Shown here: positions 9,186 to 17,572 of the stretch, in pieces
Position numbering within the stretch: the stretch's first letter is position 1
Layout: every line of letters begins with the position of its first letter
NCBI RefSeq assembly: GCF_001698225.1
Contig: NZ_CP016594.1
Span: forward strand, 5,208,001 to 5,272,000
Length of the DNA stretch: 64,000 bases
Source of the DNA: Gordonia terrae
GTDB lineage: Bacteria > Actinomycetota > Actinomycetes > Mycobacteriales > Mycobacteriaceae
Direction: 5' to 3'
Notes under the pieces: model-generated
What the model was told of the DNA's origin: nothing
Database searches by the model: none
What the model saw: only the letters and a program-made list of their open reading frames with translations
Program-made: the position numbers and the translations under genes

Positions 9186-12100
9186 GTGTTCCGGTTCATC
9201 GGCACATTCGTCTATCGAATGCGCTTCCTCGTCATCGCGGTGATGATCGCGATGATGGCCGGACTCGGACTGTACGGTCTCGATCTCGGCAAGCACCTCA
9301 GCCAGAGCGGATGGTTCGACCCGACGTCGGAGTCCGACACCGGTGCGCGGTACGCCGACCAGGCGCTGGGACGCGACCACACCTCCGACGTCATCCTGAT
9401 GATCACGCCGCCCGAGGGCACCCGCGTCGACGACAAGGCCTTCGGGACCAAGGTGGAGACGTTCGTCGAGGACCTGATCGCGACCCATCCCGACATCGTC
9501 GGTCGCGCCGATCCGGGCCTGTACGACCCGTTCCTCGTCCAGCCCGCCCAGAACACGCTGCAGGACCGGCTGTTCACCGAGGACGGCCGACACGCCTTCA
9601 TCAGCATCGGCGTCGCCGGCAACGACGACACGACGGTCCTGAACAACTACAAGACCATCGAACCGTTCTTCGACGACATTCCCGAACGTTTCGATCTACC
9701 CGGTACGACCTTCGAGCTCGCCGGCCTGCAACCGGTCGCCGGTTCGATGGCCGAGGGCATGGACAAGGACATCCATCGGGCCGAGGTGCTCGCGCTACCG
9801 CTGGTGGCGATCATGCTGTTCTTCGTGTTCGGCGGCGTCGTCGCCGCCTGCCTCCCCGTCCTCATCGGCGGTCTGACGATCGCCGGTTCGCTGGGCATCA
9901 TGAAGATCCTGGCGCTCACCACCGAGCTGAACATCTTCGCGCAGTCGGTGGTCACGCTGATCGGCCTCGGCATCGCGATCGACTACGGCCTGTTCATCGT
10001 GTCGCGTTTCCGCGAGGAACTCGGTGAGGGGTATTCGACGAAGGCCGCGGTCCGAAGAACCGTGATGACCGCCGGCCAGACGGTGGTCTTCTCCGCGACG
10101 ATCATCGTCGCCGCCCTGGCGTGTCTGCTGATCATGCCGCAGGGCTTCCTCAAGTCCGTCGCCTACGGCGCGATCGCCTCGGTGTCCCTCGCCGCGATCC
10201 TGTCGATCACGGTCCTCCCGGCGATCCTGGGCATCCTCGGGCCCCGCGTGAACATGCTGTCGATCAGCACGATCATGAAGTACACCGCGGTGCCGCTGGC
10301 CCGCCGCTTCTCCGGCGACGAACGTGCCGCGGCGATCGAGAGCCGGTTCAGCGGCCGCATGAAGACCAGCCAGGAGGTCGAGAACGGCTTCTGGGGACGC
10401 CTCGCGACCTGGGTGATGAAGCACCCGGTCCGGACCGCCGTCCCGACCGTGCTCCTGTTGCTCGCGCTGATCATCCCGTTCGGCAGCATCCAGTTCGGCG
10501 GTATCAGCGAGAAGTTCCTGCCGCCGGACAACCCCAACCGTGTCGCGCAGGAGAAGTTCGACGAGTACTTCCCGCAGGAGCGGACCGAGGCCATCAAGCT
10601 CGTCATCGTCTACGACGAGTCGAGCCAGGCCGACCAGAACAAGCTCGACGCGATCGCCAAACGCGCCGACGAGGTCCCCGGCTTCACCAACAAGTTCAGC
10701 GACGCCGACAAGTCCGACTTCGGCTCCTTCGACGCCGAGCGGTATCCGAACGTGGGCGTGTACCAGGTGTCTGCGGGTCTTCAGGACCGGAACACCGCAG
10801 CCCAGGCGATCGAGCAGTTGCGCGCGATCGACACCGAGGGTCTCACCATGTACGTGTCGGGCACCCCGGCACTCACGCAGGACTCCATCGACGCCCTCAT
10901 GCAGCGACTTCCGTTGATGGCGGTCATGCTCGTCCTGATCACCGGCTTGCTGATGTTCCTGCAGTTCGGCTCGATCGTGCTGCCCATCAAGGCCGCACTC
11001 ATGACGGCCCTTGGCCTCGGTGCCACGCTCGGCATCCTCACCTGGATCTTCGTCGACGGCCACGGCGCCGAACTGGCCAACTTCACCCCGGGCCCGCTGT
11101 TCGCCGCCGTGCTGGTGCTGATCATCGCCATCGTGTTCGGCCTCTCGACCGACTACGAGGTGTTCCTGCTCTCCCGAATGGTCGAGGCCAGACAGAAGGG
11201 CGCGAGCACGACCGAGGCGATCCGCAGCGGCACCGCGCACACCGGCGGCATCATCACCGCGGCCGCCGCGATCCTCGTCGTCGTCACCGGCGCGTTCAGC
11301 CTGTCCGAGATCGTGATGATGAAGTACATCGCGTTCGGCATGATCGCCGCGCTGATCCTCGACGCCACGGTCATCCGCATGCTGCTCGTGCCGTCCGTGA
11401 TGAAGTTGCTCGGCGACGACTGCTGGTGGGCACCGCGATGGATGCGAGTGGTCCAGCGCAAGATCGGTCTCGGCGAGACCGTTCTCGACGACGAACCCGA
11501 CGAGCAGCGCGACGCCGGTGCGGGCGCCCGTCCGATGAGCGCGGGCACCGTGGTGGCCGAGGCCCCGACCTCGGTGATGGCTGCGGCGCGCAGGCAACCG
11601 GTCCCGGCGGGCGCCGTCCCCGGCCGGGGTCGGGCACCGGCCGGCACCAGTCGGTCCGCCGCACCGGCCCGGCCGGCTCCGGACCGACCGCTCGGCACCG
11701 CCCGCCCCGGACCGGTACCGGGCCCCCAGGGCGCCCCGGTGGGTCCGCCGACGACCACGGGACGCCCGAACCCCGGGCCGACCCCGCCGCGCACCCCACC
11801 GCCCCGAGTCGGGCCGGCCCCCACGCCCACGGCCCCGAATCCCGAACCGGCCGAACGCCGTCCCGCGACGCCGTATCGCCGCTCCGCGCTGTCGAAGAGC
11901 GATCGTCCCGACACCGGCGGCTGGAGTTTGGGCGAGGGCGGAATCCGACTCGGTGACGCCGCACCCAGGTCGACGAACGGCGGCCGTCCGACGGTCACTC
12001 CCCCGTCGGGCCCGTCACGGGTGCCGGAGACCGGTGGGCGGCCGAACCCGACCCCGCCCCCGGGCCCGGTCCGCCCGAACCCGGAGCCGACCGGACAGCG

Positions 12101-12431
12101 GTCGCCCCTCGGCCGCCGACCGGCCCTCGACGAGACCGGTCGCCGCCCGCTCGCGGCGTCGGTGAGTCCGGAGACCGCGACCCCCTCGTCGCGTGGGCGT
12201 CGCAGCAACGGTCCGTCGCCGATGGAGCGCGGCCTCAGTGCCGACGCCACCCCGGCGGCCGCCCCGCGACCTGACACCGGTCCCGCCTCGGGTGAACAGG
12301 ATCGCCCGGCGAACGAGTCGACGCGGCGTCGTCGCCCCCGCACGGACCGGCACGCACGGTCCGACGAGACCGGTGACGACGGTCAGATCAGCGTCCAGGA
12401 GCTGCTGAAGCGGAGTCGCTCGCAGAAGTGA
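9186..12431 (+). CDS. mmpL3: MmpL3-type RND transporter, trehalose monomycolate flippase
   Basis: Exports trehalose monomycolate across the inner membrane for mycomembrane assembly; essential in mycobacteria. The 1081-residue protein has two RND halves: a porter loop after TM1, TM2-6 with GLGIAIDYGLF (Asp266-Tyr267), a second loop, and TM8-12 with FGLSTDYEVF (Asp656-Tyr657). These two Asp-Tyr pairs correspond to the proton relay that SQ109-type inhibitors block in M. smegmatis. About 330 residues of Pro/Arg/Gly-rich, presumably disordered tail follow, ending in GQISVQELLKRS; M. tuberculosis MmpL3 is 944 residues, so this tail is longer. GTG start with AAAGGA upstream. Flanking genes match the mycobacterial mmpL3 locus. 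Confidence 0.97.
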   Translation: MFRFIGTFVYRMRFLVIAVMIAMMAGLGLYGLDLGKHLSQSGWFDPTSESDTGARYADQALGRDHTSDVILMITPPEGTRVDDKAFGTKVETFVEDLIATHPDIVGRADPGLYDPFLVQPAQNTLQDRLFTEDGRHAFISIGVAGNDDTTVLNNYKTIEPFFDDIPERFDLPGTTFELAGLQPVAGSMAEGMDKDIHRAEVLALPLVAIMLFFVFGGVVAACLPVLIGGLTIAGSLGIMKILALTTELNIFAQSVVTLIGLGIAIDYGLFIVSRFREELGEGYSTKAAVRRTVMTAGQTVVFSATIIVAALACLLIMPQGFLKSVAYGAIASVSLAAILSITVLPAILGILGPRVNMLSISTIMKYTAVPLARRFSGDERAAAIESRFSGRMKTSQEVENGFWGRLATWVMKHPVRTAVPTVLLLLALIIPFGSIQFGGISEKFLPPDNPNRVAQEKFDEYFPQERTEAIKLVIVYDESSQADQNKLDAIAKRADEVPGFTNKFSDADKSDFGSFDAERYPNVGVYQVSAGLQDRNTAAQAIEQLRAIDTEGLTMYVSGTPALTQDSIDALMQRLPLMAVMLVLITGLLMFLQFGSIVLPIKAALMTALGLGATLGILTWIFVDGHGAELANFTPGPLFAAVLVLIIAIVFGLSTDYEVFLLSRMVEARQKGASTTEAIRSGTAHTGGIITAAAAILVVVTGAFSLSEIVMMKYIAFGMIAALILDATVIRMLLVPSVMKLLGDDCWWAPRWMRVVQRKIGLGETVLDDEPDEQRDAGAGARPMSAGTVVAEAPTSVMAAARRQPVPAGAVPGRGRAPAGTSRSAAPARPAPDRPLGTARPGPVPGPQGAPVGPPTTTGRPNPGPTPPRTPPPRVGPAPTPTAPNPEPAERRPATPYRRSALSKSDRPDTGGWSLGEGGIRLGDAAPRSTNGGRPTVTPPSGPSRVPETGGRPNPTPPPGPVRPNPEPTGQRSPLGRRPALDETGRRPLAASVSPETATPSSRGRRSNGPSPMERGLSADATPAAAPRPDTGPASGEQDRPANESTRRRRPRTDRHARSDETGDDGQISVQELLKRSRSQK

Positions 12432-12474
12432 CCGTTCGGTCGAATAGCGTTGGTACGGAACCGAACAGAGTGAT

Positions 12475-12512
12475 CACGGCCTCGAGGGAGTTCACTCCTC
12501 CTCGAGGCCGTG
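12475..12512. terminator. Bidirectional terminator between mmpL3 and the response regulator
   Basis: Perfect 13-nt arms CACGGCCTCGAGG and CCTCGAGGCCGTG with a 12-nt loop. The right arm is made of the last codons of the response-regulator gene. No U-tract is present. It separates two convergent genes. Confidence 0.6.
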
Positions 12513-13169
12513 TTCGATGACGTAGCGGGTCAGTTCCACCCGGTTGCCGAGCTGGAGTTTGCGGAGGGTTGCCTGGACGTGGTTCTCGACCGTTCGGTGA
12601 CTGAGGTCGAGGCGCCGCGCGATCTGCTTGGCGCTCAATCCTTTTGCGACCAGACGCAACACCTCGGTCTCGCGCTCGGTGAGCACGGGCGCCGCGGGCG
12701 CGGCGTCGGGCTGCTGCGACATGCGCCGGTACTCGCCAAGCACCAGCCCCGCGAGCCCCGGCGTGAAGACCGCCTGGCCGTCGGCGGTGGCGCGCACCGC
12801 CGCCACCAGCTCTTCCCGGGACGACGACTTCACCAGATAGCCACTGGCCCCGGCCTTCACGGCTTCGAGCACGTCGTCGCGCTCGCCGGAGGCCGACAAG
12901 ACGAGGATGCGAGTGTGGGGCGAGACCGCGAGGACCGCGGCCGTCGCCTCGGTGCCGGTGCCATCGGGTAGTTGCATGTCCATCAGCACGACGTCGGGCG
13001 TGACGGCGGCCGCACGCCGGCCCGCGCTGCCCACACCGTCGGCGGTGGCGACGACGTCGAATCCCTCGTCGGCGAGATCACGGGCCACCGCCTCCCGCCA
13101 GATCGGATGGTCGTCGACGACCATGATCCGCAGCGGCGCCTGCTCTCCGTCACTCCGGCCTGCACTCAT
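12492..13169 (-). CDS. NarL/FixJ-family response regulator
   Basis: The 225-residue protein has a receiver domain (IMVVDDHPIWREAV with the acidic pair, VVLMDMQLPDGTGTEA with the phospho-acceptor Asp, ILVLSASG with the switch Ser, and GYLVKSS with the conserved Lys) and a LuxR-type C-terminal HTH (LTERETEVLRLVAKGLSAKQIA, then VENHVQATLRKL). It binds DNA when phosphorylated by the kinase just upstream, whose stop region it overlaps by 4 nt. The ATG at 13169 has GAGGGGAG about 8 nt upstream. The target is unknown; its kinase and the AI-2E permease share the transcript. Confidence 0.93.
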   Translation of the reverse strand: MSAGRSDGEQAPLRIMVVDDHPIWREAVARDLADEGFDVVATADGVGSAGRRAAAVTPDVVLMDMQLPDGTGTEATAAVLAVSPHTRILVLSASGERDDVLEAVKAGASGYLVKSSSREELVAAVRATADGQAVFTPGLAGLVLGEYRRMSQQPDAAPAAPVLTERETEVLRLVAKGLSAKQIARRLDLSHRTVENHVQATLRKLQLGNRVELTRYVIEHGLEEE

Positions 13170-14401
13170 CCCGTTGCTCCCCTCGACCTTCCGCTCTCGT
13201 CCCGCGGGACCGTGAACTCCCACTCCGTGCCCGCACCCGTTTCGGTGTCGAGTCGCGCTGTGCCGCCGAGGGATTCGATCCGCCCGACGATCGACTTCGA
13301 CACCCCGACGCGTCCCTGCGCGACCGCCTCGGCGAGCCTGCCGTCCGGGATGCCGATCCCGTCGTCGCGCACACTCACCACCACATCCGATCCCAGATCC
13401 TCCACCAGGATGTACGCGCGCGCACCGGGACCGGCGTGATTGACCACGTTGTCGAGTGCGTTGACGACCGCCGCACGGATCTCGGCACCCCGATGCGCCG
13501 GGATCATCACCGGGTCGGCGGGAGCGCTGACCGACACCCGGCCGTCGCCGAAGACGCGGAGGGCGGCGGCCAGATCGACGCTGCGTTGCGCGTCGGGGTC
13601 GCTTGCGACAGGGTCGTCGGTGTCCGAGATCAGTCGACGCAGCGCACGCTCCTGCTCCGCCGCGAGCGTGGCCAGTTCGTCTGTCGGACCGCCGATCTCG
13701 CGACCGCGTCGAGCGATCAGCGCCAGGACCTGGAGGACACCGTCGTGAACCTCGCGCGAGAGCCGCTCGCGTTCCTCGGCGGCTGCCGCGATACGCGCGG
13801 CCCGCGACAGCTGCTCCTGGACCCGGCGGGCGTTCGCGGCCGCGAGTCCGACCGCCATGCCGGTCGCGACGATGACGATGATCGTGGCGTTGCGCCCGAA
13901 GTCGAGGTTGAGTTCGCCCTTGACGAAGGTACTGGTGCCGCCGACGATCAGACCAGCCACGATCCCGCCGACCGGGCCGGTGAGGATCGCGACCGAGATG
14001 ACGGCGTTGGTGGCCCACAGGGTGGTGGGCCAGGTCTGGTTGTGCCACGCCCAGTCCGCGCCGGCGACATACGACGTCGACAGCATCAGCGCGCAGACGA
14101 CGACCACCTCGGCGCCGACCCACACCCGGTTGCGCGCGAACCCGACGAAGTAGCCGATCCCGCTGACCAGCGTCCACGCGGACAGCAGACCGAAGAGCAC
14201 CCAGGCGACGCCGCTGCGGTCGAGGTCGGGGTTGACGGCGATCTGGAAGCCGAGCGCATACAGGTACGACAGCAACCGGAAGATCTGCGCACCCCGCCAC
14301 AGTGGGCCGACCGGATCGTGGTCGACGACCCGTGCCGGTCGGGCCGGTTCGCGCGTCCGGTCCGGCTCGGTGGCCGCACCCGGCAGCGGCCGGCGGGTCA
14401 C
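13166..14401 (-). CDS. MacS-type sensor histidine kinase
   Basis: A 411-residue membrane kinase. Residues about 35-190 hold five or six hydrophobic helices (LLSYLYALGFQIAV, VLFGLLSAWTLVSGIGYF, VVVVCALMLSTSYVAG, AVISVAILTGPVGGIVAG, IIVIVATGMAVGLAA). A HisKA_3 dimerisation helix follows with the phospho-acceptor in RERLSREVHDGVLQVLALI, then the HATPase domain (NALDNVVNHA, VRDDGIGIPDGRL, GVGVSKSIV-like). This arrangement matches MacS kinases of corynebacteria. GTG at 14401 overlaps the permease stop as GTGA. It would sense an envelope or membrane signal and pass phosphate to the response regulator encoded downstream. Confidence 0.9.
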   Translation of the reverse strand: MTRRPLPGAATEPDRTREPARPARVVDHDPVGPLWRGAQIFRLLSYLYALGFQIAVNPDLDRSGVAWVLFGLLSAWTLVSGIGYFVGFARNRVWVGAEVVVVCALMLSTSYVAGADWAWHNQTWPTTLWATNAVISVAILTGPVGGIVAGLIVGGTSTFVKGELNLDFGRNATIIVIVATGMAVGLAAANARRVQEQLSRAARIAAAAEERERLSREVHDGVLQVLALIARRGREIGGPTDELATLAAEQERALRRLISDTDDPVASDPDAQRSVDLAAALRVFGDGRVSVSAPADPVMIPAHRGAEIRAAVVNALDNVVNHAGPGARAYILVEDLGSDVVVSVRDDGIGIPDGRLAEAVAQGRVGVSKSIVGRIESLGGTARLDTETGAGTEWEFTVPRDESGRSRGATG

Positions 14402-15741
14402 GTCGCGCCGCCCCCGTCGCGGTCGGGTCCCTCCCGGTCCGGCCCGGTCTTCTCGCTCCGGGTGAGACCCGGCTCGGAATCCGCCTGGTCGCCTGGTTCG
14501 GCGTCCCGGCGCGAGTCGGTGCTCGACACCTCCTGCGCGAGCGTCTCGGCCGCTGCGTCGGGATCGTCGGTGTCCCAGACCGGCGGATCCGGCTCGGCGA
14601 CGACCCCCGGGCGTCGGTCGTCGTGGGCGCCGTCGGCCTCGCTCCCCTTCAGACGCCGGATCGCGGTGTTGAAGAACGCGATCAGGGGCACGGCGAGCAG
14701 GCCACCGATGATGCCGGCCGACACGAGTCCGGCCGCGATGCCGAGCACGACCGCGACCGGGTGCAACCGCACCGACCGGCCGAGCAGGAACGGCTGCAGC
14801 ACATGACTTTCGAGTTGCATGACGCCGACGACGATGGCGAGGGCGACGACTGCCGCGATCCAGCCCTGGGTCACCAGGGCCACCAGCACCGCCAGGGTGC
14901 CGGTGACCAGGGCGCCGACGATCGGGATGAACGCGCCCAGGAAGACCAGTGACGCCAACGGGAGCGCCAGGGGTACTTGCAGGATCGCGAGTCCGATGCC
15001 GATGCCGCAGGCGTCGACGAAGGCCACCGCGACCGTCGCCCGGACATAGCCGACGAGGGTGCCGAACCCGGCGATACCCGCCTCCCACACCCGATTCCGG
15101 TTGGTCTGCGGGATCAGCTTGACGGAGAACTGCCAGATCTGGCCCCCGCCGTAGAGGAAGAAGATCAGCAGGAACAACGTCAGAAGTGCACCGGTGATGA
15201 TCTCGCTCGCCGTGGTGGCCGTGGCCAGCGCGCCGCTGGTGACGCGGTCCTGGTTGTGCTGGATGAAGTCGAGGGTGTCGGTGCCGAAGTTGCGCACCTG
15301 GTCCCGGTCGAGCCCCAGGGGCCCGTTGATGAGCCATTCCCTGGTCTTCTCGACGGTCACCCGAACCTGCTCGGCGAGTTCGGGGACGCCGTCGATGAAC
15401 TCGCGGACCACGAACGTCATGACCGCCGCGAGCAACCCGATCGCCAGGACGAGGTTGACGATCACCGCAAGCGACCGCGGCAACCCACGCCGGTCGAGTG
15501 CATCGACTCCGGGGACCAGCATGGCCGCGATCAGGATGGCGAGGGCGACCGGGACGAGGACCTCTTCGAACTCCCGGAAGACCCTGGTGGCGACGTATCC
15601 CGCCGCGACCAGGAGCAGCAACCGCCACGCCCATTCCGCCGCCGCCCGTACCTGAGGGTGCACCTTGGCCCGGTCGATGGACGCAAGGTCGCGGACATCG
15701 CGCGGCCGCTCGGCTCGTTCGGCTTCGGTCACGACAGTCAC
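14398..15741 (-). CDS. AI-2E family permease (Rv0205-like)
   Basis: A 447-residue polytopic membrane protein of the AI-2E/PerM/TqsA superfamily: paired N-terminal helices (LLLLVAAGYVATRVF and VPVALAILIAAMLVPGV), an amphipathic loop with LINGPLGLDRDQV, and the family segment LGAFIPIVGALVTGTLAVLVALV plus VMQLESHVLQPFLLGRSVRLHPVAV. The C-terminal 90 residues are Asp/Glu/Pro-rich and cytoplasmic. Members export small molecules or act as Na+/H+ antiporters; the substrate is not evident. It is the first gene of a three-gene unit with the kinase and regulator. Start GTG at 15741 lacks a visible ribosome site; GTG at 15732 is an alternative. Confidence 0.9.
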   Translation of the reverse strand: MTVVTEAERAERPRDVRDLASIDRAKVHPQVRAAAEWAWRLLLLVAAGYVATRVFREFEEVLVPVALAILIAAMLVPGVDALDRRGLPRSLAVIVNLVLAIGLLAAVMTFVVREFIDGVPELAEQVRVTVEKTREWLINGPLGLDRDQVRNFGTDTLDFIQHNQDRVTSGALATATTASEIITGALLTLFLLIFFLYGGGQIWQFSVKLIPQTNRNRVWEAGIAGFGTLVGYVRATVAVAFVDACGIGIGLAILQVPLALPLASLVFLGAFIPIVGALVTGTLAVLVALVTQGWIAAVVALAIVVGVMQLESHVLQPFLLGRSVRLHPVAVVLGIAAGLVSAGIIGGLLAVPLIAFFNTAIRRLKGSEADGAHDDRRPGVVAEPDPPVWDTDDPDAAAETLAQEVSSTDSRRDAEPGDQADSEPGLTRSEKTGPDREGPDRDGGGAT

Positions 15742-15809
15742 ACTAGACAGTGCAGGTGGCCGACGGGGGTCGTCATCGACACCGGGCCCCCTACCCTAGG
15801 GTGGCACGT

Positions 15810-17078
15810 ATGTCGTCGGAGGATGTTGGCTCGCCGGGGGGCGCGGCAGCCCCGGCCACCCGTCCTCGGTTCTGGTGGGTGCGTTGGGTCCTGCTCGCCG
15901 TCGTCCTCGTCATCCTCGCCGTCGAAGTCGTCCTCATCTGGCCCGAGCTCAAGGGCGCCTGGTTCCGCATCGGCGAGATCCAGTGGCACTGGGTGGCGGC
16001 CTGTCTGGTCGCCGCGATGCTGTCGATGGACAGCTTCGCGCAGGTCCAGCGCGCGCTCTTGCGGTCCGCGGGCCTGCGCGTCACGCAGTGGAAGTCACTG
16101 TCGGTCATCCTGGCGGCCAACTCGCTGAGCCAGACGATGCCGGGCGGCCAGGTGCTCGCCCCGGCGTTCACCTACCGCGAGACCCGTAAGTGGGGTGCGA
16201 CGCCGGTCATCGCGTCGTGGCAGGTCGTGATGTCGGGTCTGCTCGCCGGTATCGGTCTCGCCGTCCTCGGATTCGGCGGCGCCCTGCTGGCCGGCGCGAA
16301 GACCAGCCCGTTCTCGGTCGTCTTCTCCGTCGCCGGGTTCCTCGCGGTCGCGGTGGTGCTGCAATATCTGGCCAGCCACCCGGAGTCGTTGAAGAGCACC
16401 GGGATTCGTGTCCTCGGCTGGGTGAATCAGCTCCGCAACAAGCCGGAGGACCACGGGACCGAGCGCCTCTTCGAGACCCTCGAACAGCTCCGGGCGGTGC
16501 AACTCACCAAGCGCGACACCTCGGTGGCCTTCGGCTGGAGCCTGTTCAACTGGGTCGCCGACGTGGCCTGCCTGATGTTCGCCTGCTGGGCGGTCGACGC
16601 ACACCCGAGCATCTCGGGCCTGATGGTCGCCTACGCGGCGGGCAAGGCCGTCGGTTCGGCGATCCCCCTGCTGCCGGGCGGTATCGGTGTCGTCGACGCG
16701 GTGCTGGTGCCCGCACTCACCAGCGCCGGGATGCCCGCGGCCGACGCGATCACCGCGGTCCTCATCTACCGTCTGATCAGCTACGTCATCGTCTCGGCGA
16801 TCGGCTGGGTGGTCATCGGCCTGATGTTCCGCAACCGCATCAAGCGCGACGACACGTTCATCGACGAGGTGGAGCGCGACGCCGAGGTTCTCGAACGCGC
16901 GGCCGACGAGCCGTCGCCGACGATGCCCGACAGCCCCGCCCGTCCCGACCTCCCGCCTTCCGACGGCATCGGCCCCGACACCACGGGCAGGTCGCCCGCC
17001 GACGAGCCCGACGGCCGGTTTCCCGGGGACTCCGGCCGAACGTCCGACACCGATCCGCCGTCGGACCCGGTACGGTAG
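15810..17078 (+). CDS. YbhN/UPF0104-family integral membrane protein (LPG synthase TM-like, Rv0204c-like)
   Basis: The 422-residue protein has about eight TM helices and the signature of the lysylphosphatidylglycerol-synthase TM domain: LAANSLSQTMPGGQVLAPAF near residue 110 and LPGGIGVVDAVLVPAL near residue 290. It lacks the C-terminal aminoacyl-transfer domain, so it is a flippase-like or lipid-handling membrane protein, not a synthase. The C-terminal 80 residues are Pro/Asp-rich and cytoplasmic. ATG at 15810 follows AGGGTGG. It is divergent from the AI-2E gene, and the next membrane gene begins 6 nt after its stop. Confidence 0.88.
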   Translation: MSSEDVGSPGGAAAPATRPRFWWVRWVLLAVVLVILAVEVVLIWPELKGAWFRIGEIQWHWVAACLVAAMLSMDSFAQVQRALLRSAGLRVTQWKSLSVILAANSLSQTMPGGQVLAPAFTYRETRKWGATPVIASWQVVMSGLLAGIGLAVLGFGGALLAGAKTSPFSVVFSVAGFLAVAVVLQYLASHPESLKSTGIRVLGWVNQLRNKPEDHGTERLFETLEQLRAVQLTKRDTSVAFGWSLFNWVADVACLMFACWAVDAHPSISGLMVAYAAGKAVGSAIPLLPGGIGVVDAVLVPALTSAGMPAADAITAVLIYRLISYVIVSAIGWVVIGLMFRNRIKRDDTFIDEVERDAEVLERAADEPSPTMPDSPARPDLPPSDGIGPDTTGRSPADEPDGRFPGDSGRTSDTDPPSDPVR

Positions 17079-17084
17079 TCCACC

Positions 17085-17549
17085 ATGCTGAGCTCGAAGA
17101 CGGATCGGGGCTCCGACACGGCGGAGACGGGGACCTCGCCTGCGCGCGGAACGGCGACCGCTCCCGTCGCAGCCCTGTTCGACGCCGTGGCGATCGCGGT
17201 CTTCGTCCTGATCGGCCGGGCCAGCCACGAAGAGGGGTATGTGCTGACCTCGGTGCTGCACACGCTGTGGCCGTTCCTGGCCGGCTGCGCGGCCGGTTGG
17301 TCGATCACCTACGTCTATGCGCACGTGCGGTCGAGCGATTTCTTCGGGCACGACTACCGTCCGGACCGGGTCGTCCCGGTCGGCCTCGTCGTCTGGTTCT
17401 GCACGGTGACCGTCGCGATGATCCTGCGGTTCATCCTCAGCCAGGGGGTGGCGGTCAGTTTCGTGATCGTCGCGGCCGTGGTGCTCGCCGCCTTCCTGCT
17501 CGGCTGGCGAGCCGTCTTCGCCGTGCTGGGTCGGCGCGCCGCCGCCTGA
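17085..17549 (+). CDS. DUF3054 family membrane protein
   Basis: A 154-residue protein with four predicted TM helices: AALFDAVAIAVFVLIGRASH, TLWPFLAGCAAGWSITYVYA, VGLVVWFCTVTVAMILRFIL and VSFVIVAAVVLAAFLLGWRA. The RASHEEG segment after helix 1 and the WP pair in helix 2 are features of the DUF3054 family, which is of unknown function and common in actinobacteria. It follows the YbhN-like gene by 6 nt, so the two are probably co-transcribed. Confidence 0.88.
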   Translation: MLSSKTDRGSDTAETGTSPARGTATAPVAALFDAVAIAVFVLIGRASHEEGYVLTSVLHTLWPFLAGCAAGWSITYVYAHVRSSDFFGHDYRPDRVVPVGLVVWFCTVTVAMILRFILSQGVAVSFVIVAAVVLAAFLLGWRAVFAVLGRRAAA

Positions 17550-17572
17550 CCGACCCCTGACCTGGCGGGGAG

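Noticed and set aside
9795..11597. 600-codon open frame antisense to mmpL3
   Set aside because: Composition is His/Gln/Asp/Arg-rich, typical of a shadow of a coding strand. MmpL3 motifs on the plus strand are decisive.
12492..14300. 602-codon minus-strand frame as one fused protein
   Set aside because: Upstream of 13169 it is an alternate frame of the histidine kinase gene. The response regulator ATG with its own ribosome site is at 13169.
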